Source: Pseudovirgaria hyperparasitica (Eukaryota > Ascomycota > Dothideomycetes > Acrospermales > Acrospermaceae). Taken from it: a DNA stretch of 64,000 bases. The notes below the pieces were generated by a model. The model did not search any database and had not been told where the DNA came from. It saw only the letters and a list, made by a program, of their open reading frames with translations. Shown here in pieces: positions 10,713-21,784 of the stretch (positions are counted from its first letter, which is position 1; each line of letters opens with the position of its first letter). Location: positions 1,489,727 to 1,553,726 of the forward strand of contig NW_022985555.1 in NCBI RefSeq assembly GCF_010093815.1, written 5' to 3'. The translations under genes and the position numbers were made by a program.

Positions 10713-11287
10713 ACTCTTTCTGAGACACCAAGCTGTCTGTGTATTTGCGGATTGGGGGTTGCGGCGGGGAAAAATGAGCGACTTTATATGTGGACGATAC
10801 TTTCGAGTGCTCAGGCTGTAGATCTAAAACCCTCCAATGCCATGTTCATTGAGCCTTGCGCAGAGTCTTGCACAGAGCCTTGCGCAAAGCCTTGCTGATT
10901 GCAGCTTCACAGACACTGCGGAGCCATACTTGAAGCGGTACAACGCGCTAAACACATTCGACGCATGTGTGTGGTGTAGCACTCCCAGGATACCAAGGAA
11001 ACGGGTAAGGTTTTCCGACCAAATGTATCAAATAAAGGGTATTGGTATGAATGGCGGTGCGTCTGATGCACGACAATTGGGCGATGCTCAAAAGTTTGCT
11101 CTTGTTTGCTGTTGTGCGACGGAAACGACTGGTGCTTAAGGCACCACGTGAGCGCGTGACAGAGCGCGTTTACTTCACGTGCGTGCCCTGAACCGTTCAT
11201 TGAATTTGTACGTGAGAACGAGAAGTATCAAGAACTCAATAGTTTGCTTTCATTATATCATTGTACTTCACGCATAGACTAGAACTA
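10713..11287. promoter_or_regulatory. Promoter region of the dsRBD gene, 3' region of the Maf gene
   Basis: No gene lies here. Upstream of the dsRBD gene (-) is a 12-bp tandem repeat at 10851-10898. CACGTG occurs near 11142 and a CACGTG-like motif near 11177. The right part is the 3' side of the Maf gene. Confidence 0.5.
10851..10898. repeat. 12-bp tandem repeat, four copies
   Basis: Units of GAGCCTTGCGCA start at 10851, 10863, 10875 and 10887, the last being degenerate. It lies about 140-190 nt upstream of the dsRBD start codon. Confidence 0.85.
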
Positions 11288-12249
11288 TTATTCCCCGTCC
11301 TCCAAAAGACCATCGTCCATCATGTCATCCTCAGATCGCATAACACTCTCGATGTATTTCAGCGTTCTTCGCACCGGTAGTCCCACCACGTTGTCAAATG
11401 ATCCTTCGATGCTCTCGACAAGCACAGTCCCGATTCCCTGTATGCCATATCCTCCGGCTTTGTCAGCTCCCTCGCGGGTTCGCACATACGCGAGTATTAA
11501 ATCGTCAGTTACTAATCCCGATCAGTATTGCCAAAGTTTGAGAGCACACAAACATGACAGATTCACGGACCTTCGTCATCGAACTTGACCGTTGTCTCCT
11601 CAACAAATGTTTGCTGCCGGTATCCTGGGTCCCGCAAACTCTCCAGCGGTCTCATGACGACCACTGCTGTCAGGACCTTGTGTGTGCCTTTGTCAATTCC
11701 ATGTGTGCCAGAGTCGCGCAACGATTTTAGCATATTGATATGATCCTGCTCCGAGCGAGGCTTCTCCATAATGCGCCCGGTCATCGACACTACGACTGTG
11801 TCAGCCGCTATGACGAGCGCGGGCTCACCTAGCTCTGTGTTGTCCATCTCTTTGGCATACACCGAATTACATTTCTCTATAGCAGTCTGTAGTACGTATT
11901 CGAAAGGGGACATCGAGCTTTTTGGAAGGTTCTCGGCGAAATCTGAGGGTATGCATTCGATATCTTTGAGCCCGATCTGGTCACAAGATTAGTGATGAAC
12001 GAGCCATGACATCGCTGCCCATACCTGTGCTAACAACTGTTTCCTTCTTGGCGATTTCGAGGCCAAAATCACTCTCTTCCCGCGAAGTGCTTTCAGAGCT
12101 GGCAGATCCAGGGGCAATGGACCTCGTGGCCGACCAGGCCCTCCCGCGCCCGCTTGTAGAGCTGGATGCGCAGCGGACTCATAAGACGGTGGCGGATCAC
12201 TTGGTACTGAATTAGAGTCCAAGGGCGTACTTTTGGTATCATTAGACAT
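11288..12249 (-). CDS. Maf-type nucleoside triphosphate pyrophosphatase
   Basis: Exons 12025-12249, 11571-11976 and 11288-11511 give 284 residues. Intron 1 is 48 nt (GTATGG...CACTAAT...ACCAG) and intron 2 is 59 nt (GTCCGT...ACTGAT...ATTAG). The family hydrolyses non-canonical or excess nucleotides (dTTP, UTP, m5UTP and similar) to the monophosphate plus pyrophosphate, a house-cleaning role in the cytosol. The signatures are intact: ILASKSPRRKQLL at 61-73, IAADTVVV at 131-138, MEKP in the middle, and YVRTREGADKAGGYGIQG near the C-terminus, all joined in frame by splicing. An N-terminal extension of about 55 residues is Pro/Ser/Gly-rich and carries DPPPSY, a PPxY motif. It shares a 703-bp divergent promoter with the dehydrogenase at 12953. 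Confidence 0.93.
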
Positions 12250-12952
12250 TTTGAAAGGCTGTTGAGACCAGCCGAGCTGCCTGGGAGATTATTAAGGGAG
12301 AAGTCGATAGGGAAAGCTACGGACTCGGATCGGAAACCATCCATAGCAAACTATTATTATTGAACCAAGCTTATCGATAAAGCTCAATTTGCCCCTCTAT
12401 AAAGTTTTCTTCCCCGCTAATGCTACTGGAAAGCAGAAAATGTTGCAGTCTTCTTTACAAAATTATGCGCCATTATGATATCGCATCCGGGAGAACTGCT
12501 ATTTGGCGTGGCGAAGGTAGTCTCCGTTCGAATGAAGCAGCCCGTACCAGTCCTGCATGGGCGTTCATGATAGGCCGATAGCCCGGGTTCCATCAAAACT
12601 TTTTAAGTTGATACACCGTGACGCGGGCGTAGATTTCAAAGCAGCCGAGGCTAGTCTAGTCTCTTCGTTCGAAGCCGTATTCCTAACCATCTTTCGAACC
12701 TGCGCCGAACATGGACTCGGCCTCGTTTCGTCCGAACCAATGACGTACACCCTCAGACATGAAGTTTCCTAATCTTGCATCATCCCCTTGTGGTACCGTG
12801 AAGGCGCAATTGAACCGCGCTTGACCTTGTTAACGGTCCTGTATCTCTTCGTGGCATATCTCCCGTACCGAAACGAATACTTATAAAGTGTCGTGATCTT
12901 CCATTCATCCCAACTCTCTCATCGTGTAGCTCTCCATATCAAAAGAAACATC
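12250..12952. promoter_or_regulatory. Divergent promoter between Maf gene and MDR dehydrogenase
   Basis: A 703-bp gene-free interval between start codons that face away from each other. It holds a CCAAT element in ACCAATGACG near 12736 and a TATA box for the right-hand gene at 12882. A near-palindrome, AGCTTATCGATAAAGCT, lies near 12368-12384. Confidence 0.6.
12882..12888 (+). promoter_or_regulatory. TATA box of the MDR dehydrogenase gene
   Basis: TATAAAG lies 65-71 nt upstream of the ATG at 12953, a plausible spacing for a start of transcription near 12915. Confidence 0.55.
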
Positions 12953-14134
12953 ATGGCGAATATCGTCCCAAACAAAGGCCTCATCTTCAAATCTGCCCCC
13001 AGCGGCTGGCCTATTCCAGGCAAGGACCTCGCCATCGAGGCGCGTGACTTCGACCTCAACCAAGCCCCTCCCACCGGCGGCGTCACCACCAAAAACCACT
13101 ACTTCAGCTTCGACCCTTACCAGCGCGGCCGTATGCGCGCGCCTGAGGTCAAATCCTACTCCCCGCCCTATACGCTCGGCCAGCCCATCACAAATCGCGG
13201 CATCCTGCGCGTGCTCAAGTCCGACAATGATAGATTCAAGCCAGGCGACTTGATCACTAGCCAGGATGCCACACCAATTGAGGAATACAGTGCACTGAGC
13301 GCGGATATACTGAGACGCGCGAGAGTACTGACGAATCCATATGGTCTGGATCCGAAGATATATTTGGGTGCGCTGGGTATGCCTGGATTGACTGCGTGGA
13401 GCAGTTTCTATGAGATTGGAGAGCCAAATCGGAGGAAGTTGGCAGGAGAGCAGAAGAAAAAGGCCGGAAAAGACGTCACGGATGATGACCTGAGGCCAGA
13501 TACCATTTTCGTCTCGGCCGCGAGTGGGGCAGTGGGCCAGTTAGTGGGACAGTTGGCGAAGCACAACGGAATGCGAGTTGTTGGGAGTGTGGGCGATGAC
13601 AAGAAGTTGGATTTCATCCTGAAGGATCTGAAATTTGATGCTGGGTTCAACTACAAGAAGCTGAGTGGGAAGAGCGTGACAGAGACGCTGAAGGAGCTAG
13701 CGCCCGAAGGTATCGATATCTACTACGAGAATGTCGGTGGTGAGCAATTGGAGGCAGCAATATCGAATATGAACGAGTTCGGCCGTATCAGTGAGCACGC
13801 CCAAACATACATCTTTGACTACTCACTAACAAACACAGTTGCGTGTGGCATGGTATCGCAATACAACCTCACACCCGATCAGCTATACGGCGTGAAGAAT
13901 CTGATGAACATCGTCGGCAAGCGGATCAAGTTCCAGGGCTTCATCGTCGGAGACTTGACCGAGAAGTGGTCTCAGAACCATCAAGAGACACTTTCAGAGT
14001 GGCTCAGCAAAGGTGAGATGAAGGCGCAGATGAGCTTGACCCACGGCATCGACAATGCTGTAGAAGGATTCCTGGGCATGCTGAAGGGAGAGAACTTTGG
14101 CAAGGCAGTGCTCGTTGTCAATGATGAAGTTTAG
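12953..14134 (+). CDS. NADP-dependent alkenal/prostaglandin-reductase-type oxidoreductase (zinc-free MDR)
   Basis: Medium-chain dehydrogenase/reductase of the leukotriene B4 12-hydroxydehydrogenase/double-bond reductase branch. These enzymes reduce the C=C bond of alpha,beta-unsaturated carbonyls with NADPH in the cytosol. Exons 12953-13790 and 13839-14134 give 377 residues. The 48-nt intron (GTGAGC, CACTAAC, ACACAG) is in frame and stop-free, but removing it restores the conserved GRIIACGMVSQYN. Motifs seen: NHYFSFDPYQRGRM, LGALGMPGLTAW, FVSAASGAVGQLVGQLAK (Rossmann entry), DIYYENVGGE, and KRIKFQGFIVGD. The start at 12953 (ATCATGGCG) is preferred to the longer in-frame ATG at 12893, which lies only a few nt downstream of the TATA box. 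An unusual lysine-rich insert (about 20 residues, EQKKKAGKDVTDDD) precedes the Rossmann motif. The substrate is unknown. Confidence 0.92.
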   Translation: MANIVPNKGLIFKSAPSGWPIPGKDLAIEARDFDLNQAPPTGGVTTKNHYFSFDPYQRGRMRAPEVKSYSPPYTLGQPITNRGILRVLKSDNDRFKPGDLITSQDATPIEEYSALSADILRRARVLTNPYGLDPKIYLGALGMPGLTAWSSFYEIGEPNRRKLAGEQKKKAGKDVTDDDLRPDTIFVSAASGAVGQLVGQLAKHNGMRVVGSVGDDKKLDFILKDLKFDAGFNYKKLSGKSVTETLKELAPEGIDIYYENVGGEQLEAAISNMNEFGRISEHAQTYIFDYSLTNTVACGMVSQYNLTPDQLYGVKNLMNIVGKRIKFQGFIVGDLTEKWSQNHQETLSEWLSKGEMKAQMSLTHGIDNAVEGFLGMLKGENFGKAVLVVNDEV

Positions 14135-16756
14135 ATGGCTGTTATATGGAGAAGAGATGAGCATTCATACGTGTGTCTTGATAGGAGTAATGATCCCGTG
14201 TAGCATTATAGTATTTGAATGGATCTGAATTGTTGTATAGGAATGCATAGTTCGGAGATTGGCTGGGTCACAGACCATATATATGTCGATACAGGATTCC
14301 CTTCATACGATGTCAAATTCATGTCAGACATATACCAGTATACACGGAAGTCAAGCACATTCGGCCATACCAACCAGAAAGCAAGCGGTCCCGTTCGCTC
14401 CCGCCTATTTAAGCTGGTTAGGGGTGGATTAGTAGTTAGGTGGGTGACCACTAGCGAATACCCACTGCTGAATGTTTTGCTTTTTGACCGCTTGAGTCGT
14501 ATTCATAACGTATATGCCCAGGAGTTATAACAGGTCTCCTTTTAAAGAAGCGATTTTATCTAATCAAGAGGGCCATGCATTGTTGATGAAGTATATCAAC
14601 ACTAATGATCCATTCACAGATGTACAAATAGCATCTATATCTGTGCTAGGAACGTACAGTCACGATCATGATTTCACTCATCCCAATCAACAGATGATTG
14701 TCTTCACCAGCAGTGGATGCTACATCAGCTCAGTCATATAAATCTTTCAAACTCACACACAACAAAGCATAATATGCGCTCTTTCCCACATGCGAAGAGA
14801 CACTGACTCAACAAATCGTCTATGGGGACAACGAGCATCAGATGCCAGGACAAGCAAGCGACGAAGTATACCTTACAAATATTGTAATCAAGTGGGAAAC
14901 GAATAAAGCTCGGTCTACGAAAAGAGTGACTTGTTCAGCTCGCTTGCTATAGAAGACGGGCGGCCAGGACGATCGATTTGTGTGTATGTGTGTGCGGGTC
15001 GGCATAGGGTTTAAGTATGGCTCAGGTATATACGGGCGTATATTAGAAAGGAGGATATGAGGTGTTGGACTTGCACCGTACGTATACTGCTATACTTGTC
15101 CTACTCGTCATGCCTTGTAAATTCGGCATGCGACGTATGAAGCTATTTCATATACGCAGGTGAGCATATAGTTATCTTTCTGGCACAAGCCTATGGACGC
15201 GACATATGGGATCGCTGTCGTCGTGTTAGAACCATATTTCGCGGAATCTGGAAGTTGGTAGTACCGCTATGACGAGGCTGTGTTAACAGGGGATCGGTTA
15301 TGCTTATACTAATCAGAGAGGCGGCACGGTGACCGGGCAAAAGATGCCAGGGAGGCACTTAGCGAACGGATATTGCCTATTGTGCAAGCATTGGGGAGGT
15401 TTGTTTCATGATCACTGGTCATCATCATCATCACCATCGGCTAATGACGGAGGTTAACGGTGTCAACCGTGATCAATGGTCGTCATAATCATCGGCAATC
15501 GGCCAGAGACTACATAACGTGATTCGCGATCGGTTTGCGTCCAATCTCGTCCGACACGTACTGGACATCTCTAGTCGCATTGCCCGACTGGCAATAGAAG
15601 GAGGAATAAGACGTGGGTTGAGGGAGGATGGGAGATACATACAACATACGCGTAAGAGTCTGAGTCAATTCATACCCGGCACGACCGAGAAAAATAAACA
15701 GTAAGGAGGATACCAACGAATGGTAAGCTCCAGTGCGACCTATAATGGCACATTGCACATATATTAATTTCAAAGCCAATACGGAACGCACTTTCCCTAA
15801 GGGCGCAAAGATCATCATGCTTATAGTTTGCATCTACATCACCATGCACCGATGAATATCATCACCATCACCACATCATCTCGGCTACATAGGCCTGAGT
15901 GACCGATCAAGAGCAGACAAGCACATGGGAAGCATCCATCTCATATGTTAGGGCACATAGCAGGACCTATCGAAACACATTAGTAGTGTGTGGATCTTGA
16001 GACAGCGGGAAATTTGAGAGGGCAAGCACCCTTTATATGTGCGGTGTACAATCGGTTGATGAGTGCCAGGTAGGATGGTTGGGGCCTGTGAAGGTATGGT
16101 ATGCGAATGGGCAGGCAAATTAGGGGTATTGTAGGTCATATTGTGAATGGAACAAGCATTGGCACGCTGCTCAACTATGCCAGCAGAGAACGTAGTAGAT
16201 AATCCTTGATCTGACAATCGTCGATTACTGCGGCTAACCATGGATGAACGCGGCTATATTGCTACAGAGATGCCAGCTCTGTGTCATTAGATAAACGAGA
16301 TACACGTCTGATGCATTGGTATAAGTGAAACGCAGAGATATCGTGCGATCCACCCTGCAGTCGGGAGTGAAGTAGAGATCTCCTACGAGGCATTGTCAGG
16401 GGCACTACGCCTTTCAAACCGCAGTCAGGGAGGGAAGTACTACTTCCATCAAGAAGAGCCGAGAGAAGCGGCTCACACGTGTGTACGTGACGTGAAAGTA
16501 ATACAAAACACAACCAGACGCAAACAGCTCATCACAACAGTCAAACATGACACCCCTAAGCACCGCAATGCACCACAAACCGCATAAAATCATCATTACC
16601 CTATGTGCGACTCTACATCACGTGCACCCGAGAAGAAGAACCCCGCTCAACCCAGAGCGTGAAAAAAACTGTATTCCTCACCACGGCTCCAATTCCCTCC
16701 CCGCTTTGCCCCTTACTCTATCTATCTTGGAAGCCCCTTCTTCTGATGGGAATGTT
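14135..16756. other. Gene-free interval, 2.6 kb
   Basis: No recognisable gene. It contains the 3' end of the dehydrogenase gene and CAT/ATC-rich simple sequence, with an imperfect direct repeat around 15407-15500 and more CATCAC-type sequence near 15836-15880. Small frames show no family. Confidence 0.55.
15407..15500. repeat. Imperfect direct repeat with CATCAT-rich core
   Basis: A segment starting CATGATCACTGGTCATCATC (15407) recurs in altered form from 15469 (CGTGATCAATGGTCGTCATA), each ending in ATCGGC-like sequence. No target-site or terminal features of a transposon are visible. Confidence 0.5.
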
Positions 16757-17554
16757 CTACCACGCCTTCCTCGCCCACCACCCCTTTCCACGCCCGTAGT
16801 AAGATCCGGTCGGAGATGCCCAGCCAGTGGTATGTCCGTATCCGCCCTCGTTCGACGTGGGAGTGTGAATCTCGCCGGGTCCGCCAGGACCACCGTAGCC
16901 CCACGAGCTCGGCGACGGTGCAGGTTCGGGTGTTGCTTGACCGCCATATCCATCGGTAGGATTACCGTTACCGTCGTAAGGATGCTCAGTCGGAACACCA
17001 CCACCCACAGGACAGATGGTAGTTGTCTCCGTCTTCGTCGTAGTCTCTGTCGTTGTTACGGTGACACTGATGGTCACTGGCTGCGGCACATATTCCGGGA
17101 TCTTGGTGACTGTGACGATGCTTTGCGGGGGACATGTCTCGATGGGCTCAAATGTCCAGGGAGCATCTGGCGTGTGGACGTTTGCGATGATGCTGGTGGT
17201 GAGCCAGGTTGAGTATACGTCGGAACCTCCGTTGTGGCCGACGGAGGTAGATGTTGGGACGAATGTGGTGAGATAGTCGGTGACCATGGTGGGATTGTGT
17301 GTTGGTGGATTTAGCGGTGGTGGTGAATACATGATTGATTGAGGCGGTGATGGACTTGGAGTCGCTGGGGGCGAATGTGGTGGAGGTGGTGGACTGCCGC
17401 CTGTTGGGTGTGGGTTCCAGCCTGTGGGATTTGGTGTGTGACCACCTGTTGGAAACGGATTCCAGGGTATATGGCCGTCATTCAAGGGACGGTGAGGAAA
17501 TGCTGCGAAGGCTGAGCCAGCAAGAGCAGGCAGACTTAGGACTGAAGAGCGCAT
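16757..17554 (-). CDS. Secreted Pro/Thr/Gly-rich protein, probably cell-wall associated
   Basis: A 265-residue single-exon frame. It starts with a signal peptide (MRSSVLSLPALAGSAFA, cleavage near A17/A18). A Pro-rich segment (about 20-85) has repeated NP(F/H)PTGG units. A middle region (about 90-170) has YLTTFVPTS and two cysteines, and a Thr-rich stretch (VTVTTTETTTKTETTT) is well suited to O-mannosylation. The Gly/Tyr-rich C-terminus ends in GKGWWARKAW. No GPI-attachment tail or enzymatic domain was recognised. The composition is that of fungal cell-wall or surface proteins, so that role is inferred only from the signal peptide and Ser/Thr content. It stands alone between two long gene-free intervals. 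Confidence 0.75.
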   Translation of the reverse strand: MRSSVLSLPALAGSAFAAFPHRPLNDGHIPWNPFPTGGHTPNPTGWNPHPTGGSPPPPPHSPPATPSPSPPQSIMYSPPPLNPPTHNPTMVTDYLTTFVPTSTSVGHNGGSDVYSTWLTTSIIANVHTPDAPWTFEPIETCPPQSIVTVTKIPEYVPQPVTISVTVTTTETTTKTETTTICPVGGGVPTEHPYDGNGNPTDGYGGQATPEPAPSPSSWGYGGPGGPGEIHTPTSNEGGYGHTTGWASPTGSYYGRGKGWWARKAW

Positions 17555-20500
17555 GGCGAGAAATCAAGGTTAATATGAGGACAATGAGGAGATGTTGAGA
17601 GTCTGAAACGACTGATAGATCACTGATCAGGGCCAACTTGAAACGAGGGTTGTCCTGTCTAGCAATAATACACGTCAAGCTCAATCCTGAGAGGTCGCAA
17701 TAACGAGGGACGACGAGCCAAGAAATATGATAGATTTACAAGTGAGCTGTAGAATGAGCGAGGTTCTTCCTTAGATATACTCAGGCGTGTGCGCCACGAC
17801 CCACAAGGCTGTTCAGGTGGGAAATTACTCAGATAACGACGTACCTCAAGGTATGTTGCTGTCATCATCAGTCCGATCATGCCGGGAACCCACCTGGTGC
17901 GCCCGAAGGAACAGTCGCATCGTCTGTGACGATACGGCCCATAGCTGAGCAAGACAAAACGAACAGGGATGCACATTGGATGCACAGCCAGGACCCTTTG
18001 TCAGATTACGAGGACGGATGGTAATGCCGGCGAGGTATACCAGTGGATGGCCTCAGCTAGCCATGATCGCATAAGCCCCCATCGTGTTCCCTCCTCTTGA
18101 GCATCATAATCATCTCTTTAGCTTCAACACAGATACGAGAGTAGTTCCAGCGTGGCGTGCTCTCGAACAACATCTGGTTAAAAGTACGTAGTCTCAATGA
18201 AATGCGTGGCTGGAGAAAACGACAGGAAAGAGAAATCCCAAGACATTGGTTGATGGAACTGTACCAGTTCGCTTATAGCCGTGCTAGTCCAATTCTGGAA
18301 ATAGCAGCTAACTAGAGCCGAGACAGGAATAAAACGTACATATTTTTATCATTGCTGATGTCCGTAAGCAGTAAGCGTCCCCAGCCCCTGCCCACATCCA
18401 CCTAGCCACCATCATGACGAGTCCACTGAGACCTCAACATCTACCACGGTGGCTTGATCCAGCGGGATTCCATTATATTGCCCCTCCGCCGCTCTTCGAT
18501 TCCGTGGCTCTCACTTGTGACTGTGCTCACTCATTCTCCACTGTCAGACCGTTGTGCACGGAATCGAGCGTTACGTGCGGGCTGGATACGATATGCTGGC
18601 GCTTCTTGCTGCTGTTTGTGGAAGAGAAACATCACAACAGGCCTGAATGGGCTATGTAGGTACATTATCGACGATTTTTATGGCTACACGTGGAGTAATT
18701 GCTGGTACTGGTATGTCGTAGTCGAGCGTTGCAGCAGCATCATACGACTACGAACTCTGGTGAGACTGTGAGGAATCGAAGGCCAGTCTCCTGGTCATGC
18801 TGGCCGGTGAGCTTCATGCGCATAGATCGGATTCCAGCCTCTTTCCATTGTCTCTCAGCCTCAAACCAAATTTGAACAACGCTCGTATCACCAGCTACTG
18901 AGTGCTCCCTCTTAGCAGTCCTGACTCTCCGTGATCAAACTCGCTGGAACATCCACAAGTAACAGTCTTCGAGCGAGGCGGAATCGGAGTACTCGATCCT
19001 CGTAACCCGGTCTGCAATGTAACGTGCCGGCACTTGCGGAACCTCACTCTTCCTCCGGGACGAATAATCACCTTACCAAGAATCTCGCCAGAACGTCCAC
19101 AACGCATGACAGCGGTAATCCGGCAAGCTCGAACGTGTCATGTTCGATAGTCTGATCTGCGGGACCCTAATTGGCCTGTCTAGTCATTCTCAGGTAAAGC
19201 TTATGCAGACCTCACATCGACTAGTGCATCCTATCCATCCATCCTTGGCTTACACAATCTCTCAACCATCAACGGTCGCTGAGCAGGCCATTGAGTCCTT
19301 TGTCCACAAATACTTGCATGTAAAGAGCACCGGGTAGGATACGATGGAGATTTGAAACGCAACAACAGAAAAAGACACATGTTGGTTGATATTATTGTTG
19401 GAAGACAAACAGTGGGGGCCGAAGGCGAAACAACACAGCCACTGGGGCGACCCCAAATTAACAATAAGACGTGCTTAGAAACACTTTTGGTATGCCATCC
19501 TGTCAGATTTGCGTCGTAATCAAAGCAGCTATTTCGTGAGATGCTTGCGGTAAAAGCTCTTCGATGTCATCGGTCAATTGTCGACGTTTTATTCACTTGC
19601 GATGCTGGTGGAGGGTCATGCAACTAGACCTCATTAGGACTAGTGTTAGGAGGAGAGATGAATATCTCGCGTGTATCACACCTGCAGTATCATAAGTTTG
19701 TCTTGTCTCGCTCAGCACTCAAGCGTTCAAAGTAGATACTTAGAGGACTTTTTGCAGTGGGAGAATGATGTGGAAAGTCGATGATACCGCGCGTGCTTAG
19801 CGTCGCAGAAGTAGTGCGTAAGAGAGGGGGTATATATGAGGAAGGAAAGAAGGACTGGGGCATTTCGGTACCTGGATGGACGAAGGTTCAGATGACTGAG
19901 AACAACGCTTCTCTTAATTAATTGAGTAATGTGATGAGATGCTGTAGGTATAGGCATGGCATGGGCGTAGGATGATGAAAGGCTTTTTTGTATACATGCA
20001 CAAGTGGTTTTGCGCTTCTCGTTGGTTTTCGTAAATGTACTAGTAGGCTGTTTAATATCTGATTACTCAACGCTGAAGAGTATGCATGGACCGGATAGCT
20101 GTCCTCAGGTTCTCTAGCTGCTGACTATTGAACGACGAGCATTCCGCCTAGAAGGTTTTAGATATGCAGAAGAGACTGGATGCATTGACGCGGGCCTGTT
20201 AGTGAGGTTTGATATGAGGTCAATCGAAGTCGAATGCTATGTGTCGTAGTATGCTGCTGGGCTTAGCATATTGATTGGGCTAACGCGAAATCACGTTTCC
20301 CCTATTCACACCTACTCTCTTGTGCCCAAATGGCACTCGACTGCTAACGCAATTTCCGTGTGGTCACGACGTATTCGTCGATGACCGTTAAATGATACGT
20401 GTGGTCGTTACACCAAGAATCTAGGACGATGAGTACAAACCTACTTTACTCATCTTGTGCCTGTTTACCTGTGCCGTGCGTATAACGATTGTTCCTATGG

Positions 20501-21784
20501 GCTGTGACGTAAGTTCGAGACTTCGCGGCAATTGCTATGTGTCTCCTACATCCACCAGTACATATGATCCACCTTATTGTCCATCAGTTTCCCTTTAACA
20601 AGTGTGAGCTCTCAGCCGTTGCTTGGGTAAGTAACACAGCGAAGTGTTCGTCGTTGCAGTCCAAGGGTGAAACAATGGATGAGTCCTCCATCGACAGAGT
20701 CGTGAGCCATCGCTGAAAGTTCGTGCGCGGAGTGTAGCACCTGCTGGCGGGTGCTGCAAGTATGCCGATCACTGCCATTCTGAGAGTGACAGCTCGCACA
20801 GCGATATCAACAGCGCTGATCCTTCCCAGACCCAGTAAAACAACTACACCGGGCGAGTGCATGACAACAGTTGGGTACTTGCCAAAGTGAATCCCTAGAG
20901 CGGAAGTAATTATTTGTGATGCAGACAAATAGACGACTCCCAGTGTCTGCATCCTGCTATTTGTGCGTGGTCTGTTGATACGTGGCGCCACGAACATTCT
21001 CATCGCGGAAGTGAGGCAGCTGATGATCATGCAACTTTGCGAGCTTGAAGTTATCACTTCTCTCCAACAGATCGATCTCTACGTCCAAATATTCGCACAT
21101 CTAGATCGAGATCATCCGTTGATGCCCTAGGCAAATGCCGAGAGTGCCTCCAAGGAAGGGCCGATCTGTCAGATGACACGAGGATGTTTTTCGTATTAGC
21201 AGTAAATTTTGAGGACCCGATAATGTTGCACACTGGAGGATGTGCTGAAATAAGTAGATATAGGCATTGATGCATAAGCTACTCGGCCGACAGATCCCTC
21301 TGAGCGTGTGTGCTTGGATCCTGTATGGCAGTCTACTCTCGCGGGTCTTTCGACCAATACTGATACATGATTGATGACCAAGCCCCGTGAGGTCAGCAGT
21401 CAAGATGTGAGACACCCGTACTGGGCTATGGAAGGTCTTGCGACACATGCCGATGTATTTGGTGGACGGGTGTGACCACGAGGCTCGAATGCTTGGACTG
21501 CAGCCTCGCGCAACTGACATGAGTTCTGTATCACGGAAGCCTCCGGAGCTGTTGCCATTTCCGAGACTTGTGAATTATGCTTGCAGCAGGCCTGATCAGG
21601 CCACTCCCAGCGATGCCAGCACAACTGAGCAACCCTGTGTCGCACTGTCCCATGTTGTACACCATACAATGCAGTGAACCGCCAGGGCTGCAGACTGCAG
21701 CAAGTAGGTGACAAGTCCTAGGGCACGGTTACCAACACCCGCGCGATGATAATAAGAAGAGCCACCGTGTCGGGGGCCGCCGCG
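17555..21784. other. Gene-free interval, 4.2 kb
   Basis: No recognisable gene on either strand. The longest frame (20584-21057, -, 157 residues) has no family features or splice partners. No tRNA-like boxes or long repeats were seen. The left end is the promoter side of the secreted-protein gene and the right end is the 3' side of mdm12. Confidence 0.55.

Noticed and set aside
12366-12384. AAGCTTATCGATA, identical to a cloning-vector polylinker stretch
   Set aside because: Only 13 bases match and flanking sequence is not vector; a chance near-palindrome in a promoter.
20584-21057. Minus-strand frame of 157 residues in a gene-free gap
   Set aside because: No recognisable motif, no neighbouring exons, mixed composition; likely chance.
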